A stretch of DNA of 64,000 nucleotides from Erpobdella octoculata (lineage: Eukaryota > Annelida > Clitellata > Hirudinida > Erpobdellidae). The translations under genes were made by a program, and so were the position numbers. Shown here one piece after another: positions 1 through 13,489 of this stretch (positions within the stretch are counted from its first letter, which is position 1; every line of letters begins with the position of its first letter). The stretch covers positions 14,442,407-14,506,406 of the forward strand of contig OZ022242.1 of assembly GCA_963978895.1 (NCBI GenBank). The letters run 5' to 3'. The notes under the pieces were generated by a model. It searched no databases, was not told where the DNA came from, and saw only the letters and a program-made list of their open reading frames with translations.

Positions 1-610
1 ACCCATCCTTGTACAGTTATGAACTGTCGTCAGTTGCTCCAGCAATTTTTACAGATGATGGAAGCATGAGGAGGACTCCCAAGTCACAACTTGGCAAGCA
101 CATAGTAACTCTGAGTCCAGACATATGTGTCAAAAATGATCTAGGTTCAAGAATAAATGTACTTCAGCAGCTTCCATGACCTAAACTCGGTAGCATCAAG
201 GATTCTTGTGATCTTTTTGTTAACTACATTTGCTCTCATTATAAAAAGTTTCCAGACCAACATCCGCATGTCATTTTTGATAGTTATGACGTTATTACAA
301 CAAAAGATCAGGAACAAAAAAGGCGTCGTTTGAATGCACCACAATCAGCAGAAGTCATCATCCATGAAAATTTTCCAATTCCTTCAAACAAGTTTGACTT
401 TCTGAGTAATAAAAAAATAAGCAAAACTACATATTGATGCTCGGAAAATGTCTACTTGAGAAAAACATATCTGTTCAACATGCGGGAGAGGAAGGTGAAG
501 CTGATGTTGTAATCGTTCGTTTGGCTTGCAAGGCGATCAAAAGAAATTGTTACAGTAATTTCTGAAGACACAGATATTCTGGTTTTATTGATCCATCATG
601 TTTCCGAGAA

Positions 611-744
611 ACATCCTATTTTCATACAAACCAAAACAAACACAATTAATATTGTTGAGGCACAGAAGGTGATAGGAACATCCTATTTTCATACAAACCA
701 AAACAAACACAATTAATATTGTTGAGGCACAGAAGGTGATAGGA
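611..744 (+). repeat. 67-bp tandem duplication inside the pseudogene
   Basis: Two adjacent, essentially identical 67-bp units (611-677 and 678-744) begin ACATCCTATTTTCATACAAA. Because 67 is not a multiple of three, the duplication shifts the frame of the surrounding decayed gene. Near identity of the copies means the event is recent compared with the other lesions. Confidence 0.92.
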
Positions 745-966
745 AAGTCAGCGTGTGAACTGTTGCCTTTTGTACATGCAATTTTTTGGTCAGGGAAAGT
801 TAAAAGCATTCAAATTATTGCAAAAATTATCCGAGGTTAAAAAAGAAAAACTTAGAACACTTGGAAATTCCGAAACCTCAAAAGATGACATCAGATGCAT
901 TGGAGAGGAGTTTATGCTGTCTCTGTATGGCTCGAAAGAATCCATTCATACTTTAGATGAGCTGAG

Positions 967-1243
967 ATAAAGAACTTAAATTTTCTTTAAATGCAAAGTA
1001 TGTTAAACAATTTTATTGTTAAGATGTTTTGCACAATTGAAAAACACCATGTTATTCCATATAATTTCCCATTAACTTCAAGAACATAACTATAAATTGT
1101 TCAATATAAAACATGATTTATCAATAAGACAACAAAATTTTGATACCCAAGTTTTGACGACAGAAAAAATAGTTAATAGTAAATTTAAAATAGTCATAAA
1201 TAAAATTACGTGAAAAATACAAATTAATTTTAATTTCATTCAG
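967..1243 (+). other. Inferred intron of the pseudogene with AT donor
   Basis: The upstream frame ends ...LDEL-AG and the downstream frame starts G-TAC-ATG after an AG acceptor at 1242-1243. Joining them gives LDELRYMIMMECLPPT, which matches the family pattern (LRY followed by a Phe/Met-rich step and LPPT). The expected donor GTAAAG reads ATAAAG at 967-972, consistent with a G-to-A splice-site mutation. Boundaries are inferred from reading frame and family pattern only. Confidence 0.6.
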
Positions 1244-1599
1244 GTACATGATTATGATGGAGTGCCTTCCACCGACATCCAGGGCACCATATTTCCACAG
1301 TTTGCGAGTTCATCTTCAGACAAATACATGGAAATCTTTGAGATCAGGTTTGCCAAAGGAAGAATATGGCTATACAAGTACGGAAATCCATCCAATTATT
1401 ACAGACATCAATCCGGCACCACCAGAACTTCTCCAGATCAGATGCAGTTGCTCCAAGGGTGCATTGTTATGTTCCACATCATGCGGACGTTATAAAAAGC
1501 GATTGCCTTGCAGCATTCACTGCAAGTGTGGTGGACAGTGTGAAAATGCTCCCATTGTAACACCGGAACAAATTTCAGCAGTTGACGACAGCTGAGTAA

Positions 1600-2925
1600 A
1601 ATCAATAAAATACATTTTTGAAAAACTACTGTGGCCATTATCCTTTGAACAAATTGCTAGTTTCTATATCGTCTTGGTTAGACTGTGTTATTTAATGTCG
1701 TCTATCCATCCCTGATGTAGAACTTTGCTTTTTTTTTCTTCATGGCAATACAACACAGAACTATTTTGACGCTGGATTTAATGACTTAAATAAGTCATTT
1801 CAGACAATATTGCATGTATATAGTTATTTTTCTTTGCTGTTATGATAAACTTAAACATCTGTCATCTTCCAAATAAGTTGTATAAGAAACTTGATGTTAT
1901 TGTTAAATAAATCAGTGTTGTAATGATGAGATAATAATTTTCATAATCACATAAGGAAATCACTCATTGCGTGCCTGAAATTGTTATAAAAGAATAACTT
2001 TTAAAACAAATAAAACCGAAAATTAAAGAGAAGGATATTACTCAGTTAACATACCAGTGATGCTAATATAATTATATACAAAGTAGGCCAAAAAAGTAAC
2101 ATGCTTCATGTGCCTTATAGGCCTGGTCTTCTAAGACTGAGGGTTATCGGGTTATGCTTACATTCGTGGTTATGAACTTGCAGGGCATCCCAGGCCGAGT
2201 TTTTTGTTTAGAACCAGGCCACTTGTTAGGAACCACGTAAATGTAATTTTATTTTCAAATAACCGGATGTAATCCTTGGATTTTATGAATTACCGATGTT
2301 GTTTACCTATGCCATATCTATTACCGCCCACGTTTAACTTCGTACAATTTCGATTCAAAATTACCAACTTTCCAAGCATCCCTTGAATAAATTATTTATT
2401 TTGCCGTAAAAACAGAACATTAGCTTCCATTTTATCTAAAAATTTCAAATCATGAATAAATCTAAAGGTATAACATTACATTTGATCGGACTAGTAGGTA
2501 TGTCGATGCGCATTTCTGTATCCTGGAATGGAAATTCATAGATATGATTTATTGAAATATTACGATGAACTCGTATTTATATTCTGAACATTTTTATTAG
2601 CACACAATTGTTATTTTTAAGGTTTGAAGCTTAGAAATTAAATCGAAATATTAATCTACGTCTCTCTATAATTCTAATGAGTTTGTCAAAAGGCGAAGAT
2701 TGGAAAATTGAGTTATTTCAGGTCATTTGGGTCATGTCATGTCATTTGTTAAAAAAATTGTCTTAATGAAACGTGTTTGGGTTGTTTGAAAAAATTACAA
2801 AAAAATAATTAAACCTAATTTTGCGAAATTAAATAAGATATTAATAAAATTATTTGAATAATTGTGATGAAAATTTGTCGAGACGTTTCGATTGAAACAA
2901 ATATGGCATCAGTGTGATCATGAAA
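1600..2925. other. AT-rich non-coding stretch
   Basis: No gene is seen. The only structure is the interleaved inverted repeat at 2120-2246, listed separately. Otherwise this is ordinary AT-rich sequence. Confidence 0.5.
2120..2246. repeat. Interleaved inverted repeats (small MITE-like)
   Basis: Two pairs of arms are visible. GGCCTGGTCTTCTAA (2120-2134) pairs with TTTAGAACCAGGCC (2207-2220), and TTACATTCGTGGTTATGAACTT (2158-2179) pairs imperfectly with 2220-2246, which reads CACTTGTTAGGAACCACGTA and on. The order is A, B, A', B', so the arms interlock instead of nesting. This may be a rearranged small inverted-repeat transposon. No target duplication was recognised. Confidence 0.45.
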
Positions 2926-3039
2926 AGGAAATGTGAGAAGAGATGATGAAAAGAGGAAAGAGAAGAAAAAATTGCGCAGGGCTAGAGGACATAACGTTAG
3001 ACGGGTGGGGAAGAAGAAAAGAGTTTCTGTTTGTAAGTA

Positions 3040-4345
3040 TTTGAATGTATGTGTCTTTGTGTGCATATGTATGTGTGTGCATATGTGTGTTTTTATGTAT
3101 ATGTGTGTATGTACATATGTGTTTGTATGTATGAAGTTGCCTCTGTTTGTGTTTGTCTCTGCTTGCGTGCGTGTTTATTTGTATCTATCAATCTGCATGC
3201 AAGAACTCAAAAAAATGCAAAAAAAATTAAAAAAAACAGAAAAAGGCGTTTTTCTTGCTTCCTGGAAAATAGTTGCAATCACTTGCAAGTCTTTTTTGAC
3301 ATTTTATGAGACATCCCGTTCTCATCAATATTTTTTCTCATTATTTATTTCATATTATTTTTCTTCGTTTATATTCAATTAAATTTAATTTTTTATTATA
3401 TTTACTAAATACGTTATTTCCACTCAATGTCATTTTTAGTCTTTTTATGTCTAGATGGCTCTCCATCCTCACTCTATATATAAAGATATACTTAAACTAT
3501 AAATACCCGTCAAAAATTACGGTTTTTTTAATAACTAATTAAAAAATGTGATCAGAAAATGTGCTTGCTGTATCTGATCAGCAATATCAAAAAATTCAAC
3601 GCTTTGGATCGAACATGGTTCAAGCAAATTAAAATCACTATATTTCATGTCATGCCTTCGTAAAACAGTTACAGTATCTTGCGATGTTTTATTAACAATA
3701 AATCCAGCATGTTTGATGTAATCGGAAAAATTTGCATATTAAGCTTAGGCTAAACGTTTTAGATCTATAGATAGATAGTAAGGATGGCTTTTTTGGCTAT
3801 CCAAAACTTGGTAAATCTAATGAAATCTAGTATCACAAATAATTTTTAGGCATTTTGTTTCACGAACAACATTTGTTCTGCAGTATGATTCAATCAATAT
3901 ATGAGTATAGCGCCTCTCAACAGTTGCTTAGATAGAACGCTGGTTAATGGGTAGATAAATACCGTTTAGTTATGATCACCTATGTCAGAAAAGTTAGCTA
4001 ATTAATTCAGTATTGTGATGAGGCAGACAAAACTGATTCATCATAAACTGTTTTCCAGTCATTTCTGAAATTTGAAAACTGTTGAATACAATTTTTTAGA
4101 AGAACCACAGCTGATGCCAAATCAGTTGATTCTCCTTGTAACAACCTCGATGCAGGGCCAATAACTAATATCTTTCAGTCTCTTGTGCAGATCGTTTGTT
4201 ATCATCAATATCAATAACATTGCCGAATTAAGAAACTATTTTAACCGTAATACCAAGACTCAGTGAGGGGGAAATTTTGTCACCATAGCTTTGCAAGGAA
4301 GCATTTGCTTCCTAAACACCCCCCTCTGGGCGCCGCTGGTTGCAT
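3040..4345. other. TG-rich patch, then unassigned AT-rich DNA
   Basis: 3040-3185 is a degenerate TGTGTATG-type patch. From 3190 to 4345 there are A-rich and T-rich runs with no gene or repeat I can name. Confidence 0.4.
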
Positions 4346-4609
4346 GGATAACGGATAACGACGATGATGATGATGATGATGCGGTTAATGAAGATTGAAT
4401 ATTTGATGTCAGCAATGAACAGAAGAAAGTGTAAATAAAGAAATAAAAAATAAAACAAAATGACGAAGAAGACAACGTTGATGAGCCATCATGTGCTGGA
4501 ATGCTCAGCATCACGTGATCTTTTCTCTTAAATCAAGAGTTCATTTGTTTAACGTGCACTGTATACTCAATCAGGAAATGATAACGGCGATGTCGTTGAT
4601 GATGTCGTC

Positions 4610-4923
<314 letters not shown>

Positions 4924-5839
4924 AATGCTGATAATTTTAATACTAATGTACTAATGTTATGAACAGAAATTGTGAAGACGTTAATAAGGCTGATTTTGAC
5001 AATGAAAATGTTTATGAAACACGGAATAATAATTTTTCGCATGTTGACATTAATGACGACGATAACAGTATTGGATGATTCTCTTAAAAAGTTTCAGATA
5101 TCGAGCTAACATCGTCACTGGCTGTGGTGATGATAATGAAGCCGATACAAGCGGAAGTCTTATCAACTCCATCTCAGAACTGCAGTCGATGGACGGACCA
5201 ATAAATGGGACTTACAAAAAAACACTGAATTTGAAACAAATGCTCAAATTTGGAAAAATAAAAAATATAATAAATTTATAAATAAAACCATAAAACATTT
5301 TTTTAACTATTTAATTTTAAACGTGAAAAAATAAAAACAGTTTGATAACAAAAGTAACTAAATAGTAAGTGAGCAATATTTTAACAACATTTCTAAACCA
5401 AATGCTTTTATTGTATTGGAAAAAATAGAAACAGAGATTAGAAGTTAATAAAAGCATTTATAATAAAAATAATTAAAATTATTGAACATGAAAAAATAAA
5501 ATAATAATCATATTTTCCTGATAAAAAGCCAATTTATAAAAAAAATAAAAGTAATGAGATGGAGACAAGAATGACAAGAGAAGTGTGAAGGATGGATTTC
5601 GGTTCTCCCTGGTGCCAGTGTTCAACTTGCCTCAATCTCTTCAAAAGCTCCATTTATTTATACTGTCCCGAATTGCGCTGATGAATGGCTATAATGTTTT
5701 TAACCACTTCCTCTATCCTCATCATATTTATGATTGCAATCGTCATCATAATTTTATAACCGTCGTCGTCGTCCTCATTATCATTTTCACTCCGGTGGTC
5801 CGTGTTGATGATTAGTTTTCCATCTGATGATAGTCTCTT
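4924..5839. other. Unassigned AT-rich DNA
   Basis: No gene, RNA or transposon is recognisable. Short GAT/ATC motifs persist around 5700-5820 next to the following array. Confidence 0.4.
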
Positions 5840-5941
5840 ATCATCATCATCATCATCACCATCATCATCCTTATCATCATCATCATCATTGTAGTCATCA
5901 TCATCATCACCATCGTCATCATCATCGTCATCGTCATCATC

Positions 5942-5972
<31 letters not shown>

Positions 5973-6180
5973 TCGTCATCATCATCATTGTGGTCTTCCT
6001 TATCAACATCACCATCACTATCACAACCACTATCACCATCACAATCACTATCATACCTATAATCATCATCATCGTTGTCGTCATCATCATCATCGTCATC
6101 GTCATCATCATCATCATCATAATCAACAACAACATCACCGTCATCGTCATCATCATCATCATCATCATCATCACCATCGT
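5840..6180. repeat. Imperfect ATC/CATCGTCATC microsatellite
   Basis: Runs of ATC are punctuated by GTC and ACC variants and by a CAC/TAC-rich patch at 6005-6055. It is more interrupted, hence probably older, than the ATC array at 12.8 kb. Confidence 0.95.
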
Positions 6181-6816
6181 TATCACGTGGGTTCACGTGG
6201 TATTAATCTTATCCACTCCGTTGCAATTATTTCTCCACCTTAAAATAAAAATTGTTTCTGTCGTCAGCACGAACGTTCTGAATTAAACGAATTAAATTAT
6301 GTTTTTTATACAAATCCATTCCATATCACATCTTACCACGCTGATATATATCGTACAACGTTATTCAATATCATTCCATACCATCTCACGCGATATCAGA
6401 GACGACCAAAGTTATACATTTCAAGCCATAACTTTCCATAATGCGGCATTCAATCCTATATCACACCTGCCACACCAATTCATACCATTCTTTTCCACTT
6501 TACCAGACCACCCCATTTTATTACAAGTACCATGACCTCCCGATAACCACAATCATTATAGTAACATAAACAATCTCCATAATCACATTCATTGCCAGTA
6601 GCTGGGCCAACAGTGACACAAAGTCAGAGAGGTTAATCCGAAGCATAGTTAAATTGTTAGCTGAAGGGGAGGTCGATATGCCGGCCCTGCCTAATCTATC
6701 GCACAGGAATAATTGACGGGCTGAAACAAATTGATCCATGTGCCCACGAAGGCCCTGTGCTTTCGTGGGTCTCTCTGCCCCAAACCCAAAATTAATACAC
6801 GGACTTTTTTTTCGCG

Positions 6817-7012
6817 CCACAGAACATTCGGTAGAGCGTTTGGCTGTCGATCGTTTGGTCGGCCATTCAAGCCTCACCGGCGTCACTAGCGTAACTCCCT
6901 TAAGCAAGGAGTTCACTCCCATGGCCTATAAATGGCTGCCTTTGCAATGACACTTTTCTCACCTTTGTACAAGACTTGTCTTGAAAAAGGCATGTGCTAA
7001 ATCTTAATAAAA
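6817..7012 (+). repeat. tRNA-derived SINE copy
   Basis: A tRNA-like head contains CGGTAGAGCG and, about 30 bp on, a degenerate B-box (GGCCATTCAAGCC). CACCGGCGTCACTAGCGTA and CTCCCTTAAGCAAGGAGTT follow. Both body motifs recur at 31740-31780. TATAAATGGCTGCCT at 6926-6940 recurs on the minus strand near 41440. The tail runs to TCTTAATAAAAAAA. The match among three loci supports one SINE family. Confidence 0.7.
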
Positions 7013-7374
7013 AAATCCTCTAAATTGTCTCAGACAGATACATACGTTAATCAATCCAAAAAAAACAATCAATGATTGCCAGAATTGTTATCATTATAAC
7101 TAGCATTGCAATATTTACCGAATATTGTATCGACTATCCGGTCGGTGCGATATTCAACTAACGGTCTGCATTTATGATTTCATTATCATCATCAGCATCA
7201 TCATTGTCAATTATTAATGTGACGCAATTGAAATATTCTGCTTTACCAACTGTTTTAATATTAATAAGGTTAACCAGAAACTGTTTGTATTACCGACATC
7301 CTAAGATATATCCTGTCGGGGTTGATACATCGGTCAAACGTCGTATTGGCTGGCCGATAATTTTCATTATAGCA

Positions 7375-7747
7375 AAAACCATCATCATTACAACTAATTC
7401 CATTATCATTACCACTGGTGCAGTAATAATTACCACTTAAACTACTACCACCAGAATCATTACCACTGGTGCAGTAATAATTACCACTTAAACTACTACC
7501 ACCAGAATCATTACCACTCCTGTCACCACAGTTATAATCATTACTGCCCCTTTCACCACAGTTATAATCATTACCACCCCTTTCACAACATTTATAATCA
7601 TTACCACCTCTTTCACCACTGTTATAGTCATTACCACCACTGTCACCACTGTTATAATCATTACCACCACTGTCACCACAATTATAATCATTACCACCCT
7701 GTCACTACAGTTATAATCATTACCACCTCTGTCACCACAATTGTCAT
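7375..7747. repeat. 51-bp then 30-bp minisatellite
   Basis: Two and a half units of 51 bp (starts at 7408, 7459 and 7510, ATTACCACTGGTG) pass into about eight units of 30 bp with core GTTATAATCATTACCACC up to 7747. The minus-strand frame reads MIITVVKGVV-like decapeptides. This is repeat translation, not a recognised protein. Confidence 0.9.
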
Positions 7748-7799
7748 TCCTACTAGCATCCGCCCAACCACCCAGAAATGGCAACGAAGACTGCCACGT

Positions 7800-10230
7800 A
7801 CAAATTCTCCCGATTTATTATACTGCTTATCTATATCTCTATTTTTTTACAGGCAGACAGACGTGAATAAATTCCTTCCTAATTTGCATATCTATTTTTA
7901 GAATGCTATTTTTTTTATCCACCGGTGATGGGGGGAAATCTCTGCTTATGAATTTCAATATCTTTTTAAAAGTAAAATAAAAACATTAAAACAAACGACC
8001 ATTTTGAATTTCGTAACTTTCTTGAGTAATTCGACAGAAATGGCAAAAAACTAAAAACAAATATAATTTTACACAAAACCATTCATGTAATTATTCTATT
8101 TAATTGTATTCGTGCGAAGTTGAAAAATGAATTTGCGTGACAGACTGCAGAAGGAATCAATCTTGTCACATATGATCGCCGCAGACACAAGAATCGAACT
8201 GGCAACATCACGACATCGGGAATTTTCAATTTGCTCAGCTCTTTTGATGGACGGTCGCTCGGTTGCTATGTTGAGAAGAAAGTAGATAAGACTTGTGGAG
8301 ATCAATTCAACTGCACTTGCTGTCGCCCTGACTAACTTGTCCTCTATTTTCCCAAAAGGCTATGTTGTTCTTTTATATTGGTCAGACGTTTGCTGGTTGG
8401 ACAGCTCAAATCCGATCATCAACTATTTGTGCAAGTGAGGCTTTCAATCGTCGCTCAATATTGCTTCCTGTGCTGAAAGAGCAGACTAAAAAGCAATGCA
8501 AACCAGCTGATTTGCAATTTTCAATAATCTTCGCCATCTCTGAGTTTCAGATAAATATAATAATTTATAACCCAAACCCTACCCTAACCTTTCAGATAGA
8601 TATAATAATTTATAACCCTACCCTAACCTTACGACATATCACCACGTTCATCACTAACAGAGTCACGTAGGATTTAATACATGTAAACGAGTTGTTCCCA
8701 CTTAATGAATTCGTACCTGCATTTGATCCCACACAAATTGACCGCTGCCATTCTCGTATGAATTGGACAATTTCGTTGAAATTGCTAGAGGAGCATGCGT
8801 TTGACCTATGCAGGTCAGAGGTCAAATAAATTTTCCAAATAATTTTTATGTTTAATTTATTGTAGGAATAATTGTTTTCTCTAATTATCACAGGTAGCTT
8901 GCAATTACAAACCGATAAATACATCAAAAATGGATTTATAATAAAAAAACTGAAATACTATGAGTTTCCATCAACGTCCTGATGATGATATAATTTTCCA
9001 GCACAGACACAAACACAAATGTTAAACAATTTGAACAAACACTGCGATTACGTCTTTGTAAATAATTGATAAGAACCTCAAACACACAATGACACATATA
9101 CAAGCACGCATAGAGCCACAAAGACATAATCACACACACACACACATGCACGACGCCTCCTTTACGCTCAGACATAAATCCTGATATATTAAAAAACCAA
9201 CAAACATCAATCTTACGTGTTGATGCCATAAATATTTTTTTAATTCACTCCACTGCCACTGCTGGTGATGGCAGCAGCGTCGGGTAACTCTCCCGTCTCC
9301 TTCGGGTCCCTGAACACCTTCCACATCCTACTTTATACTTCTCATACTTCTACGCTTTAAAACAGCTGTTAGTCATTCTATCTAAAAGAAAAACATGTCT
9401 TTAAATTTTTTATTCTCAAACATATTTATTAACACATCTTTTTAGTGTTTTTCTTCTTCAACAGATATTCCTGACTTCTTCGTGTAACCACCGTTCTCTT
9501 TATAACGTCAAATGCACTTTTTACTCCTCCCCAATCTTCTATCCACCCATATCTCTTTATTTCCTCATCATTCAATTATTTCATTTTTTACACTTACCCT
9601 TTTTTATCCATGTCAGTTTCTAGTTATCTCTCTACCCATTGTATTATACCACCTTGTTACTTTTCTTTTACCAAACATTTCTTCAACACCTTTTTTTTTA
9701 TTTCATCCTTATTTTATTCCACTCACAGACCTTTTTCCATTCAATTTTATTTCAACTCTTTTTCTATCATTTTTCTCCTTCACTCTCTTTTACTTCCAAA
9801 TACATTTTTCTCATTCATTTTCCTTTACAAACTGTTATTCATACTCACCTTTCGTCAGCTCAACTTTCTTCTAATCACTTTTTCTTTATTTTAAGGTATT
9901 TTAGTCTTTTTTTCTTCTAACTACTTTCATTTCTCGTATGTATCTAGTATCTACCTTCCAAATATTTCCACTTTTTCCATTTATCCATAATTTGTTAACC
10001 TTCTCCCACCAACTTTTATTTCTGTCCACCAACAATCTTCCATCCACCCGTACTTCAAATTTTTTCTACTTACTTTTCTAAATATGGAAAAAAATAGAAA
10101 TACAATTTAGAAATGCATCGCTTTTGTGTCCAGCCTTTCGATGGGCGGTAAATGAGTTCTTCTTATGCATAGAATTCTTAGAGAAAATAAAGAACACGAT
10201 AGCAAGCGGTTTTTGATTTCATACTCGAAT
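7800..10230. other. Unassigned stretch with a pyrimidine-rich segment
   Basis: A short direct duplication with 45-bp period containing CCCTACCCTAACC lies at 8548-8640. The minus-strand sequence near 8195-8250 has a weak B-box-like AGTTCGATTCT. 9500-9960 is strongly T+C-rich on the plus strand. No gene is supported. Confidence 0.4.
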
Positions 10231-10239
10231 GTGTGTCGT

Positions 10240-10690
10240 GTATGTATGTATGTATGTATGTATGTATGTATGTATGTATGTATGTATGTATGTATGTATG
10301 TATGTATGTATGTATGTATGTATGTATGTATGTATGTATGTATGTATGTATGTATGTATGTATGTATGTATGTATGTATGTATGTATGTATGTATGTATG
10401 TATGTATGTATGTATGTATGTATGTATGTATGTATGTATGTATGTATGTATGTATGTATGTATGTATGTATGTATGTATGTATGTATGTATGTATGTATG
10501 TATGTATGTATGTATGTATGTATGTATGTATGTATGTATGTATGTATGTATGTATGTATGTATGTATGTATGTATGTATGTATGTATGTATGTATGTATG
10601 TATGTATGTATGTATGTATGTATGTATGTATGTATGTATGTATGTATGTATGTATGTATGTATGTATGTATGTATGTATGTATGTATGTA
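10240..10690. repeat. (ATGT)n microsatellite, left part
   Basis: About 113 uninterrupted TATG/ATGT units. The array is cut at 10690 by a Helitron and resumes in phase at 12241, so the two parts are one original array. Confidence 0.98.
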
Positions 10691-12240
10691 CTAGCAGTGC
10701 CCGTAGCGGCTTCGCTCGCATGAAATTAGAGAGTTTGAACCGTGCATCCATAGTAGAGATCATTTTTTTAGGTCTCGGCTCGGCCCGTCGACAAATTAGC
10801 CCAGCCCGTTTTAAAAACCCAAACTCCTGGCCCGGCACAGCCCATCTGAATTAGGCCCGGCCCATTTTTACAGGCCTAGAAGTTCTATATACTTGATGAA
10901 AAATTTCGGCCCGTCCCACCTTGACCTCAGGTTTGGCCCGGCCAAACTGAAGACCCTAAAATCACTAAAATATCTATATACTTGGTGAAAAACCTTGGCC
11001 CGTCCCACTTTGATTTAAGGTTTGGCCTGGCCCGTGTGAAGACTCTAAAATAACGGCTTGGCCCGGCCGATGATAAACTGGACTTAGCTACTTTTAACCG
11101 GCACAAAACTTCAAAATACTAATTTTTGCATTTGTAGCACTTACAGTTTGTGAGTAGCAGTTATTTTGAAATCAAATAACCCTTATTTCCACCCCACATT
11201 TGAGGTCCTGGAAACCAATTTTTCAAAAAATGCTAAAACACGTATTTCATTATTTTTGGAGTAGAAACTAAATACTAATTTTTACTTCTGTAGCATTAAC
11301 AGTTTTTGAGTAGCAGCTACTTTAAAAACCAAATAACCCAAAAAATGATAAAACACGTATATCTTTTTTTTAGTAGATACTAAGTATTAATTTTTACATC
11401 TGTGGCAATTACAGTTGTTGAGTAGCAGTTACTTTAAAAACCAAATAACCCTATTTTCCACCCCACATTTGAAGTCCTGGAAACCAAATTTTCAAAAAAT
11501 TGTGAAACCCATATATCATTATTTTTAGAGTAGAAACTAAATACTAATTTTTACTTTTGTAGCATTAACAGTTTTTGAGTAGAAGCTACTTTAAAAACCA
11601 AATAACCCAATTTTCCAACCCACATTTGAGGTCCGGGAAACCAAATTTGTAAAAAATGGTGAAACACGTATATCTTTATTTTTAGAAAAGAAACTAAATA
11701 ATAATTTTTACATCTGTGGCATTTACTGTTTTTGAGTAGCAGTTACTATAAAAGACAATTAGCCCTATTTTCCACCCCACATTTGAAGTCCTGGAAACCA
11801 AATTTTCAAAAAATGATAAATTACGTATTTCATTATTTTTGGAGTAGAAACTAAATACTAATTTTTACTCCTGTAGGAGTAACAGTTTTTGAGTAGAAGC
11901 TACTTTAAAAACCAAATAACCCAATTTTCCAACCCACATTTGAGGTCCGGGAAACCGAATTTTCAAAAAATGGTAAAACACGTATCTTTTTATTTTTCAA
12001 AAAGAATCTATATACTAAATTTCAGAATAAATTTTTAGAAAATTTTTTTAGAAAAAAGTTTGTTTTCCAGTTTTTTCCCCTCAGGAGCAAAATTTTTAAA
12101 AATCCTTTCTTAGCGGATGTTTACGCTATAAAAGTAATATAAGTTCCAAATTTCACGTTCTTAGGATGAGGCGTTTGAGCTCGGCGTTGATTATCAGTCA
12201 GTCATCTGTCAGTCAGGACATGTTCTTTTATATATATAGA
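10691..12240 (-). mobile_element. Non-autonomous Helitron, complete, 1550 bp
   Basis: On the minus strand the element starts TCTATATATATAAAAGAAC and ends GGGCACTGCTAG. These are the TC and CTAR termini of Helitrons. A small stem-loop AGCG-AAGC-CGCT lies about 10 nt before CTAG. It sits between A (10690) and T (12241) with no target duplication, as known for Helitrons. It has no Rep/helicase coding. The body contains GGCCCG-rich text near the CTAG end and several imperfect tandem units of about 150-180 bp with TTTTTGAGTAGCAGTTACTT motifs. Near its TC end only a few CTGA units are present (12194-12218). A sister copy at 59168-61589 shares the termini and body. Confidence 0.9.
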
Positions 12241-12293
12241 TGTATGTATGTATGTATGTATGTATGTATGTATGTTTGTATGTATGTATGTAT
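12241..12293. repeat. (ATGT)n microsatellite, right part
   Basis: About 13 ATGT units with one TTGT variant. It continues the phase of the array ending at 10690 when the intervening Helitron is removed. Confidence 0.95.
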
Positions 12294-12716
12294 ACAATAA
12301 AGTTCAATAACCATCCAACTTTCTGCTCAATTTCAAATTTCTCAATATTTTTCGATTAACAATATGGTGCAACAATTAATGATTTTAAACAAGTCTTATT
12401 CTTTCCGTAACATGAACAATCGCAATGAAAATGCACAGATACTTACAAACAATCGTACACATACAAAACAATAATACACTACAGTAACATTCGAAATTCG
12501 AACATATTGTTTATGTAAATTATTCAATAAACTAAACGAAATCGTGTGTCAGTATTTTCCTGTGATTGCCTGTTGTGTTTCGTGAAAGATAAATTGAAGA
12601 TCTGAATTGTTCTGATATGCCAGAATGTGATTTGTTATGTCTATTTTGATCAGCATTGTGGAATTCGCCCACGATATGGACAACAAAAGCATCATCATTA
12701 TCGTAGTCATTATAGT

Positions 12717-13489
<773 letters not shown>

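Larger units (their letters stand above)
1..1597 (+). pseudogene. Decayed PIN-like / CXC-domain protein gene, partial
   Basis: Conceptual translation across frames gives the family's typical order. An N-terminal part begins PSLYSYELSSVAPAIFTDDG at base 2 and continues to about 440. A nuclease-like part rich in VVIV and EDTDI-type strings follows at about 440-600. An all-alpha middle ends LDELR at 967. A C-terminal part starts LPPTSRAPYFHSLRVHLQ, continues with PIITDINPAPPELLQ, and ends in a cysteine-rich segment (CSCSKGALLCS, CGRYKKRLPC, CKCGGQC). From memory, this architecture is a multicopy animal family annotated as uncharacterised proteins with a PIN-like region and a Tesmin/TSO1-like CXC zinc region, often scattered like mobile DNA. 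The copy is broken by stops near 168 and 436, by frameshifts, and by a 67-bp tandem duplication at 611-744. An intron at 967-1243 is inferred: acceptor TTCATTCAG fits, and splicing rebuilds Arg-Tyr, but the donor reads AT instead of GT. The 5' end lies outside the window. Family recognition is from memory, and its biochemical role is not established here. Confidence 0.72.

Noticed and set aside
8155..8260. Minus-strand tRNA or SINE
   Set aside because: Only a weak B-box-like string; the A-box and body do not match the SINE family found here.
8575..8640. Telomere-like CCCTAACC text
   Set aside because: Only two partial matches in a 45-bp duplication; no tandem telomere repeat.
10165..10854. 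Long MYVCMYVC and THTYIHTYIHTY open frames, also at 33.2, 40.9, 43.1, 43.7 and 46.3 kb
   Set aside because: A pure 4-bp repeat has no stop in any frame on these strands, so long frames are automatic. They are not Cys-rich proteins.
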